In this document: one piece after another, positions 1 through 8,837 of the stretch | Position numbering within the stretch: the stretch's first letter is position 1 | Layout of the letters: each line of letters begins with the position of its first letter | NCBI GenBank assembly: GCA_002633085.1 | Contig: NSIV01000009.1 | Coordinates: 1-64,000, forward strand | Direction of reading: 5' to 3' | Origin: Curvibacter sp. PD_MW3 | GTDB taxonomy: Bacteria; Pseudomonadota; Gammaproteobacteria; Burkholderiales; Burkholderiaceae_C | DNA: 64,000 bases | Translations under genes and position numbers: made by a program | The notes under the pieces: generated by a model | Told to the model about the DNA's origin: nothing | Database searches by the model: none | Seen by the model: the letters and a program-made list of their open reading frames with translations, nothing else

Positions 1-54
1 CGCGAAGGCGGTCGTACCGTGGGCGCCGGCGTGGTTGCCAAGATCATTGCGTAA
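1..54 (+). CDS. tuf: Elongation factor Tu, C-terminal end only
   Basis: The first 17 codons read [17 protein letters not shown] followed by TAA. This is the strongly conserved tail of EF-Tu, the GTPase that delivers aminoacyl-tRNA to the ribosome. The rest of the gene lies upstream of the window. Its position just before rpsJ is the usual str/S10 junction in betaproteobacteria, and only 23 bases separate its stop from the rpsJ start, so rpsJ is probably co-transcribed with it. Confidence 0.95.
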   Translation, partial: REGGRTVGAGVVAKIIA

Positions 55-77
55 TTCGCAGTCAACAAGGAATTACC

Positions 78-392
78 ATGGCTACCAAGCAAAAAATCCG
101 CATTCGCCTGAAAGCGTTTGACTACAAACTCATCGACCAGTCGGCCGCCGAGATTGTGGACACCGCCAAGCGCACCGGCGCCATCGTCAAGGGCCCGGTG
201 CCCCTGCCGACGCGCATGAAGCGTTTCGACATTCTGCGTTCGCCGCACGTCAACAAGACCAGCCGCGATCAGTTGGAAATCCGCACCCACCAGCGCCTGA
301 TGGACATCGTTGACCCGACCGACAAGACGGTCGACGCGTTGATGAAACTCGATCTGCCCGCCGGCGTGGACGTGGAAATCAAGCTGCAGTAA
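78..392 (+). CDS. rpsJ: 30S ribosomal protein S10
   Basis: S10 is a component of the 30S head and also, as NusE, part of the transcription antitermination complex. The 104 residues match the usual length (about 103), and the protein has the family start ([16 protein letters not shown]) and the [18 protein letters not shown] region. A Shine-Dalgarno AAGGAAT lies upstream of the ATG. It is first of the S10 block but is separated from rplC by 199 bases that hold a hairpin and a promoter, so it may travel more with tuf than with the downstream ribosomal genes. Confidence 0.98.
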   Translation: MATKQKIRIRLKAFDYKLIDQSAAEIVDTAKRTGAIVKGPVPLPTRMKRFDILRSPHVNKTSRDQLEIRTHQRLMDIVDPTDKTVDALMKLDLPAGVDVEIKLQ

Positions 393-399
393 GTCAAAA

Positions 400-427
400 C
401 GGGATTCCGGCTATTGCTGGAGCCCCG
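400..427 (+). other. Stem-loop after rpsJ
   Basis: CGGG and TCCGGC pair with GCTGGA and CCCG around a TATT loop, with one internal mismatch step. There is no T-run after it, so it is not a standard intrinsic terminator. It could stabilise the 3' end of the tuf-rpsJ transcript or attenuate readthrough into the promoter region that follows. Confidence 0.4.
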
Positions 428-450
428 AAAAGCATGGGTATGACGCGGAC

Positions 451-479
451 TTGCCTGAAAAGGCGGTTCGCGTTATACT
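451..479 (+). promoter_or_regulatory. Sigma-70 promoter between rpsJ and rplC
   Basis: TTGCCT and TATACT are separated by exactly 17 bases, 113 bases upstream of the rplC start. The -10 matches consensus at 5 of 6 positions and the -35 at 4 of 6. This would let rplC-rpsQ be transcribed independently of tuf-rpsJ. It is a prediction from sequence only. Confidence 0.6.
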
Positions 480-591
480 ACTCGGCTCTGTCGGATTCTG
501 TATTGGATCTGGCGGAGTTTTATTAACCCTCTTTCACGCCAAAACGCTGTAGCCAATTGAAGTTGCAGCGGTGAAAGCCAAGGAGAAAAAC

Positions 592-1272
592 ATGAGTCTG
601 AGCAACTCCCTCGGGTTGCTGGGCCGCAAGGTGGGCATGATGCGTCTGTTCACCGATGACGGGGACGCAGTGCCCGTCACGGTGGTGGATGTGTCCAACA
701 ACCGTGTGACCCAGGTGAAAACCCAAGAGAACGACGGCTACGTTGCCCTGCAGGTGACGTTCGGTTCGCGCAAAGCTTCGCGCGTGACCAAGCCGGAAGC
801 TGGCCACCTTGCCAAGGCAGGTGTTGAAGCCGGTGAAATCATTCAAGAATTCCGTGTCACGCCCGATGCTGCTGCGCAGTACAAGACGGGTGCGGTTGTG
901 CCCGTGTCGGCCGTGTTTGCGGTTGGCCAGAAGGTGGACGTGCAGGGCACTTCCATCGGTAAGGGCTTTGCTGGCACGATCAAGCGCCACAACTTCAGTT
1001 CGCAGCGTGCTTCTCACGGTAACAGCCGTTCGCACAATGTCCCGGGCTCCATCTCGATGGCGCAGGATCCGGGCCGCGTGTTCCCGGGCAAGAAAATGAC
1101 CGGCCACATGGGCGACCAGACCAAGACGACCCAGAACCTGGATGTGATCCGTATTGACGAAGCACGCCAGCTGCTGCTGATCAAGGGTGCAATCCCCGGT
1201 TCCGCTGGTGGCTTCGTGACTGTGCGTCCGGCCATCAAGGTTAAAGCCAAGAGCGCGAAAGGAGCGAACTGA
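592..1272 (+). CDS. rplC: 50S ribosomal protein L3
   Basis: L3 is an early-assembling 50S protein near the peptidyl transferase centre. The ORF track opens at 571, but the ATG at 592 ([20 protein letters not shown]) has the AAGGAG ribosome site six bases before it and matches the family start, so 226 residues are assigned. The extended loop [17 protein letters not shown] and the motif GKKMTGHMG are L3 signatures. Its stop overlaps the rplD start by one base (TGATG), indicating coupled translation. Confidence 0.97.
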   Translation: MSLSNSLGLLGRKVGMMRLFTDDGDAVPVTVVDVSNNRVTQVKTQENDGYVALQVTFGSRKASRVTKPEAGHLAKAGVEAGEIIQEFRVTPDAAAQYKTGAVVPVSAVFAVGQKVDVQGTSIGKGFAGTIKRHNFSSQRASHGNSRSHNVPGSISMAQDPGRVFPGKKMTGHMGDQTKTTQNLDVIRIDEARQLLLIKGAIPGSAGGFVTVRPAIKVKAKSAKGAN

Positions 1273-1892
1273 TGCAGCTCGAACTCCTGAATGACCAAGG
1301 CCAGGCTGCTTCCAAGCTGGAAGCCCCTGATACCGTGTTTGGTCGTGAATACAACGAAGATCTGGTTCACCAGATTGTGGTGGCTTTCCAGGCCAACGCG
1401 CGTCAAGGCACCCGTGCCCAAAAAGACCGCGAACAGGTCAAGCACTCCACCAAGAAGCCTTTCAAGCAAAAGGGAACTGGCCGTGCTCGTGCCGGTATGA
1501 CGTCCTCGCCGCTGTGGCGCGGAGGCGGTCGTATTTTCCCGAACAGCCCGGAAGAAAACTTCACCCAGAAAATCAACAAGAAGATGTACCGCGCCGGCAT
1601 GGCGTCGATCTTCTCGCAACTGGCTCGCGAAGGCCGCCTGGCCGTGGTTGACTCGCTCAAGGTCGAGTCCCCCAAGACCAAGGTGCTGGCTGCCAAGTTC
1701 AAGGCGATGAATCTGGACTCCGTGATGGTGATTGCCGACGAAGTCGACGAGAACCTGTACCTGGCTTCCCGCAATCTGGTGAATGTGCTGGTGGTTGAGC
1801 CGCGTTACGCCGATCCGGTGTCGCTGGTCCACTACCGCAAGGTGCTGGTCACCAAGGCTGCTGTGGACAAACTCAAGGAGATGTTCGCATGA
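1272..1892 (+). CDS. rplD: 50S ribosomal protein L4
   Basis: L4 binds 23S rRNA, lines the peptide exit tunnel and in enterics also represses its own S10 operon. The 206-residue product has the tunnel-loop region [26 protein letters not shown] and ends at KLKEMFA. It is translationally coupled on both sides: one-base overlap with rplC and a four-base ATGA overlap with rplW. No enteric-type L4-responsive S10 leader can be recognised here because rpsJ sits directly behind tuf. Confidence 0.97.
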   Translation: MQLELLNDQGQAASKLEAPDTVFGREYNEDLVHQIVVAFQANARQGTRAQKDREQVKHSTKKPFKQKGTGRARAGMTSSPLWRGGGRIFPNSPEENFTQKINKKMYRAGMASIFSQLAREGRLAVVDSLKVESPKTKVLAAKFKAMNLDSVMVIADEVDENLYLASRNLVNVLVVEPRYADPVSLVHYRKVLVTKAAVDKLKEMFA

Positions 1893-2203
1893 GCGCCGTC
1901 AAGTTTGAAGAAGGTCGTCTGATGCAAGTGCTCGTCGCCCCGATCGTGTCTGAAAAGGCAACGATGGTGGCTGAGAAGAGCAATGCTGTGACGTTCAAGG
2001 TGCTGCAGGATGCTACCAAGCCCGAAATCAAGGCCGCTGTGGAATTGATGTTCAAGGTTGAGGTCAAGGCTGTTTCTGTGGTCAACACCAAAGGCAAGAC
2101 CAAGCGTTTTGGCAAGTCCGTCGGCCGTCGCGACAATGTTCGCAAAGCCTATGTGATGCTGAAGCCGGGTCAAGAGCTGAACCTCTCTGGGGAGGCCGCG
2201 TAA
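1889..2203 (+). CDS. rplW: 50S ribosomal protein L23
   Basis: L23 sits at the exit of the peptide tunnel and docks trigger factor and SRP. The 104-residue protein shows the family pattern: [15 protein letters not shown] near the N terminus, then [20 protein letters not shown] and [12 protein letters not shown]. It starts inside the rplD stop (ATGA) and is followed two bases later by rplB, so it belongs to a tightly coupled operon. Confidence 0.97.
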   Translation: MSAVKFEEGRLMQVLVAPIVSEKATMVAEKSNAVTFKVLQDATKPEIKAAVELMFKVEVKAVSVVNTKGKTKRFGKSVGRRDNVRKAYVMLKPGQELNLSGEAA

Positions 2204-2205
2204 TC

Positions 2206-3030
2206 ATGGCTGTTATCAAGATGAAACCGACTTCGCCGGGCCGTCGTGGCGTGGTGAAGATTTCGCGTGATCACCTGCACAAGGGTGAGGCTTACGCTCC
2301 CCTGCTCGAGCCGCAGTTCCAGCAGGCCGGCCGTAACAACAACGGTCACATCACCACCCGTCACAAGGGCGGTGGTCACAAGCACCACTACCGTGTGGTC
2401 GACTTCAAGCGCAACAAGGATGCGATTCCGGCCAAGGTCGAGCGTATTGAGTACGACCCGAACCGTTCGGCCCACATCGCTCTGGTGTGCTATGCCGACG
2501 GCGAGCGTCGCTACATCATTGCGCCGCGTGGCCTGGAAGTGGGCGCGACCATCATGAGCGGTGCCGAAGCACCGATCCGTGTTGGCAACACCCTGCCGAT
2601 CCGCAACATTCCCGTGGGTTCGATCATCCATTGCATCGAACTGCAAGTCGGTAAAGGTGCTCAGGTGGTTCGTTCCGCCGGTGCATCCGCTACCTTGCTG
2701 GCACGCGAAGGTACTTACGCTCAGGTTCGTATGCGCTCTGGTGAAGTGCGCAAGATCCACATTGAATGCCGCGCCACCATTGGCCAGGTTGCCAATGAAG
2801 AGCACAGCCTGCGTCAGCTCGGCAAGGCCGGTGTGAAGCGCTGGATGGGTATTCGCCCGACCGTTCGCGGTGTGGTGATGAACCCGGTGGATCACCCCCA
2901 CGGTGGTGGTGAAGGTAAGACCGGCGAGGGCCGTCATCCTGTCGATCCTTGGGGTAATCTGACCAAGGGTTACCGTACCCGCAACAACAAGCGCACACAA
3001 GTGATGATTGTGTCGCGTCGTAAGAAGTAA
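2206..3030 (+). CDS. rplB: 50S ribosomal protein L2
   Basis: L2 is essential for subunit association and peptidyl transferase activity. The 274 residues are full length, with [14 protein letters not shown] at the start, the RNA-binding core [11 protein letters not shown] and the conserved C-terminal [16 protein letters not shown] containing the functionally important histidine. It lies two bases after rplW and eleven before rpsS. Confidence 0.98.
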   Translation: MAVIKMKPTSPGRRGVVKISRDHLHKGEAYAPLLEPQFQQAGRNNNGHITTRHKGGGHKHHYRVVDFKRNKDAIPAKVERIEYDPNRSAHIALVCYADGERRYIIAPRGLEVGATIMSGAEAPIRVGNTLPIRNIPVGSIIHCIELQVGKGAQVVRSAGASATLLAREGTYAQVRMRSGEVRKIHIECRATIGQVANEEHSLRQLGKAGVKRWMGIRPTVRGVVMNPVDHPHGGGEGKTGEGRHPVDPWGNLTKGYRTRNNKRTQVMIVSRRKK

Positions 3031-3041
3031 GGGGAACGCAA

Positions 3042-3320
3042 ATGACTCGCTCTCTCAAAAAGGGTCCATTTGTGGACCATCACCTGGTGGCCAAGGCTGA
3101 CAAGGCTGTGACCACCAAGGATAAAAAGCCGATCAAGACCTGGTCGCGTCGCTCCATGATCCTGCCCGAGTTCATCGGCTTGACCATTGCCGTGCACAAC
3201 GGCAAGCAGCACGTGCCGGTCTATATCACCGACCAAATGGTGGGCCACAAGTTGGGCGAGTTCGCACTCACCCGGACTTTCAAGGGTCACCCTGCGGACA
3301 AAAAAGTCCAGAAGAAATAA
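3042..3320 (+). CDS. rpsS: 30S ribosomal protein S19
   Basis: S19 is part of the 30S head and contacts S13 and the A-site tRNA. The 92-residue product has the canonical [15 protein letters not shown] start, the [22 protein letters not shown] core and a lysine-rich tail ending VQKK. A ribosome site AGGGGAACG precedes the ATG. rplV follows after ten bases. Confidence 0.98.
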   Translation: MTRSLKKGPFVDHHLVAKADKAVTTKDKKPIKTWSRRSMILPEFIGLTIAVHNGKQHVPVYITDQMVGHKLGEFALTRTFKGHPADKKVQKK

Positions 3321-3330
3321 GGAGGTGACC

Positions 3331-3660
3331 ATGGAAACACGTGCAACCCTTCGTGGCGTTCGCCTCTCGGTCGACAAAGGCCGTCTGGTCGCCGACCTGA
3401 TCCGCGGCAAGAAAGTGGACCAAGCCCTGAACATCCTGCAATTCACGCAGAAAAAAGCTGCTGTGATCATCAAGAAGGTTCTGGAGTCCGCGATTGCCAA
3501 TGCTGAGCACAACGACGGTGCCGATATCGACGAACTGAAGGTCAAGACCATCTATGTCGAGCAGGGCACTACGCTCAAGCGCTTTACCGCGCGCGCCAAA
3601 GGCCGCGGCAACCGTATCAGCAAGCCCACGTGCCATGTGTACGTGACGGTGGGCAACTGA
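3331..3660 (+). CDS. rplV: 50S ribosomal protein L22
   Basis: L22 forms part of the peptide exit tunnel with L4. The track ORF begins at 3187 inside rpsS, but the ATG at 3331 follows a very strong AAGGAGGTG site and gives the expected 109-residue protein starting [13 protein letters not shown]. The family features [14 protein letters not shown], the [22 protein letters not shown] loop and the tail CHVYVTVGN are present. Confidence 0.97.
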   Translation: METRATLRGVRLSVDKGRLVADLIRGKKVDQALNILQFTQKKAAVIIKKVLESAIANAEHNDGADIDELKVKTIYVEQGTTLKRFTARAKGRGNRISKPTCHVYVTVGN

Positions 3661-3676
3661 AAGAGGTCTGGAAGAT

Positions 3677-4564
3677 ATGGGACAAAAAATCAACCCCACC
3701 GGCTTTCGCCTCGCGGTCAGCCGCAACTGGGCTTCTCGCTGGTACGCCAACAACCGTGACTTCGCCGGCATGCTGGCTGAAGACATCAAGGTGCGTGAGT
3801 ACCTGAAGACCAAGCTGAAGAACGCTTCGGTGTCGCGCGTTCTGATCGAGCGTCCGGCCAAGAACGCCCGCATCACGATTTTCTCGGCTCGTCCGGGCGT
3901 CGTGATCGGCAAGAAAGGCGAGGACATCGAAAACCTCAAGCGCGAACTCGGCAAGCAGCTGGGTGTGCCGGTGGCAGTCAACATCGAAGAAGTGCGCAAG
4001 CCTGAAATCGATGCCAAGCTGATCGCCGACAGCATCACGCAGCAGCTCGAGAAGCGCATCATGTTCCGTCGTGCCATGAAGCGTGCCATGCAAAACGCCA
4101 TGCGTCTGGGTGCCCTGGGCATCAAGATCATGTCGTCTGGCCGTCTGAACGGTATCGAAATCGCCCGTACCGAGTGGTACCGCGAAGGCCGTGTGCCGCT
4201 GCACACCCTGCGCGCCGACATCGACTACGGCACCTCCGAAGCCAAGACCACCTATGGTGTGATCGGCGTCAAGGTGTGGGTCTACAAGGGCGATACGCTG
4301 GGTCGCAATGACCTGCCGGCCGTCGAGACCCCGCGTCCTGATGAAGAGCGTCGCCCCCGCGGTCCGCGTCGTGATGCCCGTCCTGGTTCGGATCGTCCCG
4401 CTCCGCGCGGTGCACGTCGTCCGGCCGGTGGCAATACCGCACCTGCCGATGGCAGCGACAAACCCGCAGAGGCCACTGGTGCCGATGCCCCGAAAACCGC
4501 CGTTAAGCGCGTCCGCAAAGTCGCCGCGCCAGCTGCAGCAGCTGACGGCGCCAAAGGAGAATAA
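3677..4564 (+). CDS. rpsC: 30S ribosomal protein S3 with long C-terminal tail
   Basis: S3 binds mRNA at the entry channel and has helicase activity with S4. The first 215 or so residues are a normal S3: N-terminal domain from [16 protein letters not shown] domain with [14 protein letters not shown], then the C-terminal domain to [10 protein letters not shown]. The total of 295 residues exceeds the 233 of the E. coli protein because of a low-complexity Arg/Pro/Ala tail ([16 protein letters not shown] and onward). Longer tails are usual in this bacterial order, as far as I know. rplP follows after two bases. Confidence 0.97.
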   Translation: MGQKINPTGFRLAVSRNWASRWYANNRDFAGMLAEDIKVREYLKTKLKNASVSRVLIERPAKNARITIFSARPGVVIGKKGEDIENLKRELGKQLGVPVAVNIEEVRKPEIDAKLIADSITQQLEKRIMFRRAMKRAMQNAMRLGALGIKIMSSGRLNGIEIARTEWYREGRVPLHTLRADIDYGTSEAKTTYGVIGVKVWVYKGDTLGRNDLPAVETPRPDEERRPRGPRRDARPGSDRPAPRGARRPAGGNTAPADGSDKPAEATGADAPKTAVKRVRKVAAPAAAADGAKGE

Positions 4565-4566
4565 AC

Positions 4567-4983
4567 ATGCTGCAACCTGCACGTAGAAAATACCGCAAGG
4601 AGCAAAAAGGCCGCAACACGGGTATTGCTACCCGTGGTAGCACCGTGGCCTTTGGCGACTTCGGTCTGAAATGTACCGATCGCGGCCGTTTGACGGCGCG
4701 CCAGATCGAATCGGCTCGTCGTGCCATTTCGCGTCACGTCAAGCGCGGTGGCCGTATCTGGATCCGTGTGTTCCCCGACAAGCCGATTTCCCAGAAGCCT
4801 GCTGAAGTGCGTATGGGTAACGGTAAGGGCAATCCGGAGTATTACGTGGCTGAGATTCAGCCCGGCAAGATCGTGTTCGAGATCGTCGGTGTGCCCGAAG
4901 AACTCGCTCGCGAAGCTTTCCGTCTGGCCGCTGCCAAGCTGCCGCTGCGTACCACCTTTGTCAGCCGCATGATCGGCCAGTAA
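4567..4983 (+). CDS. rplP: 50S ribosomal protein L16
   Basis: L16 is near the A site of the 50S subunit and is needed for late assembly. The 138-residue protein has the standard [17 protein letters not shown] start, [20 protein letters not shown] and the arginine-rich segment containing the normally hydroxylated arginine region [14 protein letters not shown]. It overlaps nothing and is two bases after rpsC, so it is in the same transcript. Confidence 0.97.
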   Translation: MLQPARRKYRKEQKGRNTGIATRGSTVAFGDFGLKCTDRGRLTARQIESARRAISRHVKRGGRIWIRVFPDKPISQKPAEVRMGNGKGNPEYYVAEIQPGKIVFEIVGVPEELAREAFRLAAAKLPLRTTFVSRMIGQ

Positions 4984-4999
4984 TCAGGAGAATGAAGAA

Positions 5000-5194
5000 A
5001 TGAAAGCTGCTGAACTGCGCCAGAAAGACGTTGCCGGCCTGCAAACCGAAGTCAAAGAGCTGCAAAAAGCCCACTTTGGCCTGCGTATGCAAAAAGCCAC
5101 GCAACAGCTGAACAACACGTCCACGCTGCGTACGACCCGTCGTGCCATCGCTCGTGCCAAGACCATTCTTGCTGAAAAGCAAGCCGCCAAATAA
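5000..5194 (+). CDS. rpmC: 50S ribosomal protein L29
   Basis: L29 is a small helical protein next to L23 at the tunnel exit. The 64-residue product [20 protein letters not shown] is a normal L29 with the expected helical hairpin and the [15 protein letters not shown]-terminal helix. The ribosome site AGGAGAATG lies just upstream. rpsQ follows after ten bases. Confidence 0.96.
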   Translation: MKAAELRQKDVAGLQTEVKELQKAHFGLRMQKATQQLNNTSTLRTTRRAIARAKTILAEKQAAK

Positions 5195-5204
5195 GGAGCA
5201 CTGA

Positions 5205-5474
5205 ATGACGGAAGCTAAAAAATCCCTCAAGCGCACCTTGGTTGGCAAGGTGGTCAGCGACAAGCGCGCGAAGACTGTGACCGTGCTGGTTGAGCGTCGT
5301 GTTAAGCACGAGCTCTACGGCAAGATCGTGGCCAAATCCAGCAAGTACCATGCCCATGATGAAAAGGGTGAGTACAAACTGGGTGACGTCATCGAGATCA
5401 CCGAAAGCAAGCCGATTTCCAAGACCAAGAACTGGGTTGCCACCCGTCTGGTCGAAAAGGCTGCTGCGGTCTAA
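5205..5474 (+). CDS. rpsQ: 30S ribosomal protein S17
   Basis: S17 is a primary 16S rRNA-binding protein with an OB fold. The 89 residues contain [20 protein letters not shown] and the [20 protein letters not shown] segment typical of the family. It is the last gene of this ribosomal block. A strong terminator starts 28 bases after its stop, and the next gene is not rplN, so the S10 and spc blocks are separated in this genome. Confidence 0.97.
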   Translation: MTEAKKSLKRTLVGKVVSDKRAKTVTVLVERRVKHELYGKIVAKSSKYHAHDEKGEYKLGDVIEITESKPISKTKNWVATRLVEKAAAV

Positions 5475-5502
5475 GCCCTTTGCAGCACCCGCTGCAGGAC
5501 TG

Positions 5503-5540
5503 AAAAAAACGGCTCACAATGTGAGCCGTTTTTGTTTTTT
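5503..5540 (+). terminator. Intrinsic terminator of the S10 operon
   Basis: AAAAACGGCTCAC pairs with GTGAGCCGTTTTT around an AAT loop and is followed by GTTTTTT. It is a strong, classic rho-independent terminator, and the flanking A- and T-runs could make it work in both directions. Confidence 0.93.
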
Positions 5541-5569
5541 CTGACAACTTTCAACACGAGGAGCGCAAG

Positions 5570-6076
5570 ATGATCAAAGTCGGTGACACCCTTCCCGCCG
5601 CCACCCTGATGGAATACTCGGAGGTCGAGGGCAATGGCTGCAGCATCGGGCCCAACCCTGTGGATGTGACCAAGGCGACCGCTGGCAAGACCATTGCCAT
5701 CTTTGGCCTGCCAGGTGCCTACACGCCGACGTGCTCTGCCAAGCATGTGCCGGGTTATGTTGAGAAATTCAATGAACTCAAGGCCGCAGGTGTGGACGAG
5801 ATCTGGTGCGTCAGCGTCAATGACGCCTTCGTCATGGGCGCTTGGGCGCGTGACCAGAAAACTGAAGGCAAGGTGCGCATGCTGGCTGATGGCAGCGCTG
5901 ATTTTGCCAAGGCAACGGGCTTGACCCTGGATCTGACAGCGCGCGGCATGGGGTTGCGGAGCAACCGCTATTCCATGCTGGTGAAGAATGGCAAAGTTGC
6001 GACCCTCAATATCGAGGGGCCTGGCAAGTTTGAAGTGAGTGGTGCCGACACGCTGTTGGCGCAAGCCAAGGCTTGA
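5570..6076 (+). CDS. Peroxiredoxin of the Prx5 type
   Basis: This cytoplasmic thiol peroxidase should reduce hydrogen peroxide and alkyl hydroperoxides using glutathione, glutaredoxin or thioredoxin. The 168-residue protein has the Prx5 signature PGAYTPTCS with the peroxidatic cysteine at residue 55, followed by CVSVNDAFVMGAWA. That layout matches Prx5/AhpE-like enzymes and not the AhpC type. The start ATG has GAGGAGCG upstream. It sits between two terminators and is therefore probably a single-gene transcript. Confidence 0.92.
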   Translation: MIKVGDTLPAATLMEYSEVEGNGCSIGPNPVDVTKATAGKTIAIFGLPGAYTPTCSAKHVPGYVEKFNELKAAGVDEIWCVSVNDAFVMGAWARDQKTEGKVRMLADGSADFAKATGLTLDLTARGMGLRSNRYSMLVKNGKVATLNIEGPGKFEVSGADTLLAQAKA

Positions 6077-6092
6077 ACGACCTTGCGTAATG

Positions 6093-6124
6093 AAAAACCG
6101 CTGCGGGCTGTCAGCGGTTTTTTT
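6093..6124 (+). terminator. Terminator after the peroxiredoxin gene
   Basis: AAAAACCGCTG pairs with CAGCGGTTTTT around an eight-base loop and ends in a run of T. It lies between two convergent genes and may serve both strands. Confidence 0.9.
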
Positions 6125-6140
6125 ATTTATGGCATCGCCA

Positions 6141-6629
6141 CTACAGAGTCGCTTTGAGGTAGTGAGCGCCAGCTATGGGGTTGTGGTAGTAGGGCGGGAT
6201 CTCCTCGAACCCAAGATCTTCATACAGGGTGCGGGCGGCTTCCATGTCGTCGAGGGTATCAAGCAACACGTCGTCGTAGCCGGCGATGCGTGCGGCATCC
6301 ATGATGGCGTCCGCCAACTGGCGACCGAGGCCAAGTCCGCGAAAGGCAGGACGAACATACAGCCGTTTCATTTCGCAGGCATTGGGATAGTCCACGGTGT
6401 CCATGGGACGTAAGGCGCAACAACCCGCAACAACCCCGTCAACGGTGGCCATGAGCAGCGCACCGCGCGGTTCGGCATACTCACCTGGTAGTGTGGCAAG
6501 CTCCTGATCAAAACCTTGAAAGCACAGGTCGACTTTGAGACTCGCAGCATACTCGCGGAAAATGTCGCGCAAGGCGTCGAGTTCATTCGCAGTACGCGGG
6601 GTGACGATATCGATGGATTTGGTATTCAC
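6141..6629 (-). CDS. GNAT-family N-acetyltransferase
   Basis: The protein has the GNAT acetyl-CoA fold: MKRLYVRPAFRGLGLGRQLAD is motif A with the pyrophosphate-binding R-x-x-G-x-G, and LYEDLGF is motif B. The substrate cannot be read from sequence. No ATG is available at the N terminus: the track start at 6641 is a TTG, and the GTG at 6629 begins just before the conserved fold (IDIVTP), so the GTG is preferred. Neither has a good ribosome site. It is divergent from the M48 gene, with starts only about 15 bases apart. Confidence 0.8.
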   Translation of the reverse strand: MNTKSIDIVTPRTANELDALRDIFREYAASLKVDLCFQGFDQELATLPGEYAEPRGALLMATVDGVVAGCCALRPMDTVDYPNACEMKRLYVRPAFRGLGLGRQLADAIMDAARIAGYDDVLLDTLDDMEAARTLYEDLGFEEIPPYYHNPIAGAHYLKATL

Positions 6630-6644
6630 GGCAAGGCACAAGAC

Positions 6645-7520
6645 ATGAGTTCAAAGTTTAGCGTCAATTCTTGGCTGCAGCCAAAGCAAGGGCGGCATCG
6701 TCGGTACCGTCTGGCAGCGGCGCTGGCGTTTGGCATGCTGGTCAGCGCCTGTCAGACGGTGCAAACCACGCAGCCAGGTACCGTCGGCATCACGCGTCAG
6801 CAAAGCATGGCGGTCAGTGCGCAGGAAATCGATGCCGCTTCAGCCCAGGCCTACACCAAGCTGGTGCAGGAGGCTTCGCGCAAGCAGCAGCTCAATCGCG
6901 ATGCCGCAATGGCGACGCGAGTCCAGGGCATTGCACGCAAGCTGATTGCGCAGACACCGGTGTTTCGCCCGGATGCCCGAAGCTGGCGCTGGGAAGTCAA
7001 TGTGTTTCAAAGCGAAGAGATCAACGCTTTTTGCATGGCCGGCGGCAAGATCGGCGTCTACGCCGGGATCATCAATCAACTGCAGTTGACGGACAACGAG
7101 TTGGCGGCGGTGATGGGGCATGAAATTGCCCATGCGTTGCGCGAACACGTGCGCGAGCAAGTGTCGCTGCAGTATGCGGCCCAGTTGCCGGGAATTCTGT
7201 TGGCAGTCACGACAGGTAGCCGCGCCTTGGGGCAACTGGGCGATATCGTCAGCGATGTGACGTTGAGCTTGCCGCACAGCCGGGAGGCTGAGGTGGAAGC
7301 TGACCAGATGGGGGTGGAGCTGGCCGCGCGTGCAGGTTATGACCCGCGTGCCGCTACGACGCTGTGGCAAAAGATGATGCGCACAGGCGGGGGCCGGCCG
7401 CCTGAATTCCTCAGCACGCACCCCAATCCGGAGGCCAGGGTGCAGGATCTGGCACGTACTGCGGAACTGCTCATGCCGCTTTACCGGCAGAGTTTGTTGC
7501 GCCAGCCGTCGGCTCAGTAG
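6645..7520 (+). CDS. M48-family metalloprotease, predicted lipoprotein
   Basis: This is a zinc endopeptidase probably held at the outer membrane and facing the periplasm, related to E. coli LoiP/YcaL/BepA-like enzymes. The start chosen is the ATG at 6645, with AAGG eight bases before it. It gives a lipoprotein signal ending in the lipobox LVSAC (Cys36). HEIAH (residues 159-163) supplies the two zinc histidines and the catalytic glutamate, and SREAEVEAD supplies the third ligand. It ends in a seven-base convergent overlap with the cytochrome b gene. Likely role: envelope protein quality control. Confidence 0.88.
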   Translation: MSSKFSVNSWLQPKQGRHRRYRLAAALAFGMLVSACQTVQTTQPGTVGITRQQSMAVSAQEIDAASAQAYTKLVQEASRKQQLNRDAAMATRVQGIARKLIAQTPVFRPDARSWRWEVNVFQSEEINAFCMAGGKIGVYAGIINQLQLTDNELAAVMGHEIAHALREHVREQVSLQYAAQLPGILLAVTTGSRALGQLGDIVSDVTLSLPHSREAEVEADQMGVELAARAGYDPRAATTLWQKMMRTGGGRPPEFLSTHPNPEARVQDLARTAELLMPLYRQSLLRQPSAQ

Positions 7521-8188
7521 CCGACCGGCGCCAGTTTCAGGAGCAAGGTAACGAGGCCGGCGCAGACGGCGAGAAGCACGATGGCGAGCAAGCGCGTGCG
7601 CGCATCGTCGCGCGACGAAGGCAACGCTTGCTCAACTTCCTTGTCACCCAGCAGCATGGGGCGGACCAGATTCTGGTGCTTGCGCAGGAAGTAGAAAAGA
7701 ATCGCCGCCACATGCAGCGAGACCAGCACAATGAGCACCAGTTTGCCGACGCTATGGTGATACCACGTGGCTTGGCTCACCCAAGCGCTTGGGACCAGGC
7801 TGGTCAACGGACCGCTGGAGGCGATTTCATCGTCGCTGATGAGGCCGGTCGCAACTTGAGCTAACAAGAACAATAGCAGGGCAAACACCGAGCCAGCTCC
7901 CAGCGGGTTATGCCCGGTATTGAGTTCAGGCCCGCCCTGGCCGCGCAGATAGCGCAGCAGCGTAGACGGTGCATAGAGGAAGGACGAGAAACGCGACCAG
8001 TGGCCACCGACCAGGCCCCAAGCTAGGCGGAACAGTAGCAAGGTCAGTACGACGTAGCCGAGACGGAAGTGCCAGTCCATGGCAGAGCCGCCAACCTGGC
8101 CGGTGACAACCAGCGCGATGACGCAGGCGGCGAGCGTCCAGTGAAAAACGCGGGTGGGGAGATCCCATACTCTGACTTGATGTGTCAT
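7514..8188 (-). CDS. Cytochrome b561-family diheme membrane protein
   Basis: The 224-residue protein resembles the Ni/Fe-hydrogenase or cytochrome-b561 type b subunits: VRVWDLPTRVFHWTLA at the start with the first heme histidine, then helices with further histidines (DWHFRLGY, WYHHSVGKLVLI, SLHVAAILFY). It is an inner-membrane quinone-linked electron carrier. It is divergent from a cytochrome c' gene, and this pairing suggests the b protein exchanges electrons with a periplasmic c-type partner. A cytosolic C-terminal arm precedes one last helix. Confidence 0.87.
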   Translation of the reverse strand: MTHQVRVWDLPTRVFHWTLAACVIALVVTGQVGGSAMDWHFRLGYVVLTLLLFRLAWGLVGGHWSRFSSFLYAPSTLLRYLRGQGGPELNTGHNPLGAGSVFALLLFLLAQVATGLISDDEIASSGPLTSLVPSAWVSQATWYHHSVGKLVLIVLVSLHVAAILFYFLRKHQNLVRPMLLGDKEVEQALPSSRDDARTRLLAIVLLAVCAGLVTLLLKLAPVGY

Positions 8189-8325
8189 GTGAAGGCCTTG
8201 GAATTGAAAAGAGGGCAGGGGGCGGATTGGTATTTTCCCTGAGATGACGAAAAAAACAGAACTTTTGATGTGAGGCTAGACTCCCTAGCAGGTCAGTGTC
8301 CACCCTTAACCCCACAAGGAACAAC

Positions 8326-8778
8326 ATGAAAACACTCAGCCTTCTCGTTTTCGCCAGCGCCGCATTCGGATTTGCCGGTTCGGCCTCAGCCCAATTCGCC
8401 AAGCCAGACGATGCGATCAAGTACCGCAAGAGTGCCTTGTTCGTGATGCAGCAGCATTTCGCCCGCATTGGTGCCATGGCTGGTGGCAAAGTTCCGTTCG
8501 ATGCCAAGGCGGCAGCTGACAATGCCGCGATTGCAGAGAGCATGTCCAAATTGCCGTGGGCGGCCTTTGGCGAAGGCACGGACATGGGCGATACCAAGGC
8601 CAAGCCGGAGATCTGGAAAGAGCAGGCCAAGTTCAAGCAGGCAGCCGACAAGCTGCAGGTGGAGATGGGCAAGCTGGCTGCCGCTGCCAAGACGGGCAAC
8701 CTCGACAGCATCAAGACCGCCTTCAACGCCACATCGGGCAGCTGCAAGGCGTGTCACGACGACTTCCGCGCCAAGTAA
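8326..8778 (+). CDS. Cytochrome c', periplasmic
   Basis: Class II c-type cytochromes are four-helix bundles with heme bound near the C terminus. They bind NO and may protect against nitrosative stress. The start at 8326 has AAGGA upstream and gives a Sec signal cut after about residue 22 (GSASA|QF). The heme motif CKACH is at residues 140-144 of 150, as expected for this class. The track start at 8296 would put ten extra residues before the signal peptide and is rejected. It is divergent from a cytochrome b561-type gene. Confidence 0.93.
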   Translation: MKTLSLLVFASAAFGFAGSASAQFAKPDDAIKYRKSALFVMQQHFARIGAMAGGKVPFDAKAAADNAAIAESMSKLPWAAFGEGTDMGDTKAKPEIWKEQAKFKQAADKLQVEMGKLAAAAKTGNLDSIKTAFNATSGSCKACHDDFRAK

Positions 8779-8791
8779 GCGGTCACGTAAA

Positions 8792-8825
8792 CAAAAAGGG
8801 CGGCTCACGGAGCCGCCTTTTTTGT
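8792..8825 (+). terminator. Bidirectional terminator between cytochrome c' and TlpA-like genes
   Basis: GGCGGCTC pairs with GAGCCGCC around ACG, with A-rich DNA before and TTTTTT after. It separates two convergent genes and should act on both strands. Confidence 0.9.
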
Positions 8826-8837
8826 TGGGAAGAACAC

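Noticed and set aside
3280-4582. Long antisense ORFs over ribosomal, atp and pel genes
   Set aside because: These are shadows caused by high GC and codon bias. They lack ribosome sites, and their translations are Arg/His/Gly-rich without domains.
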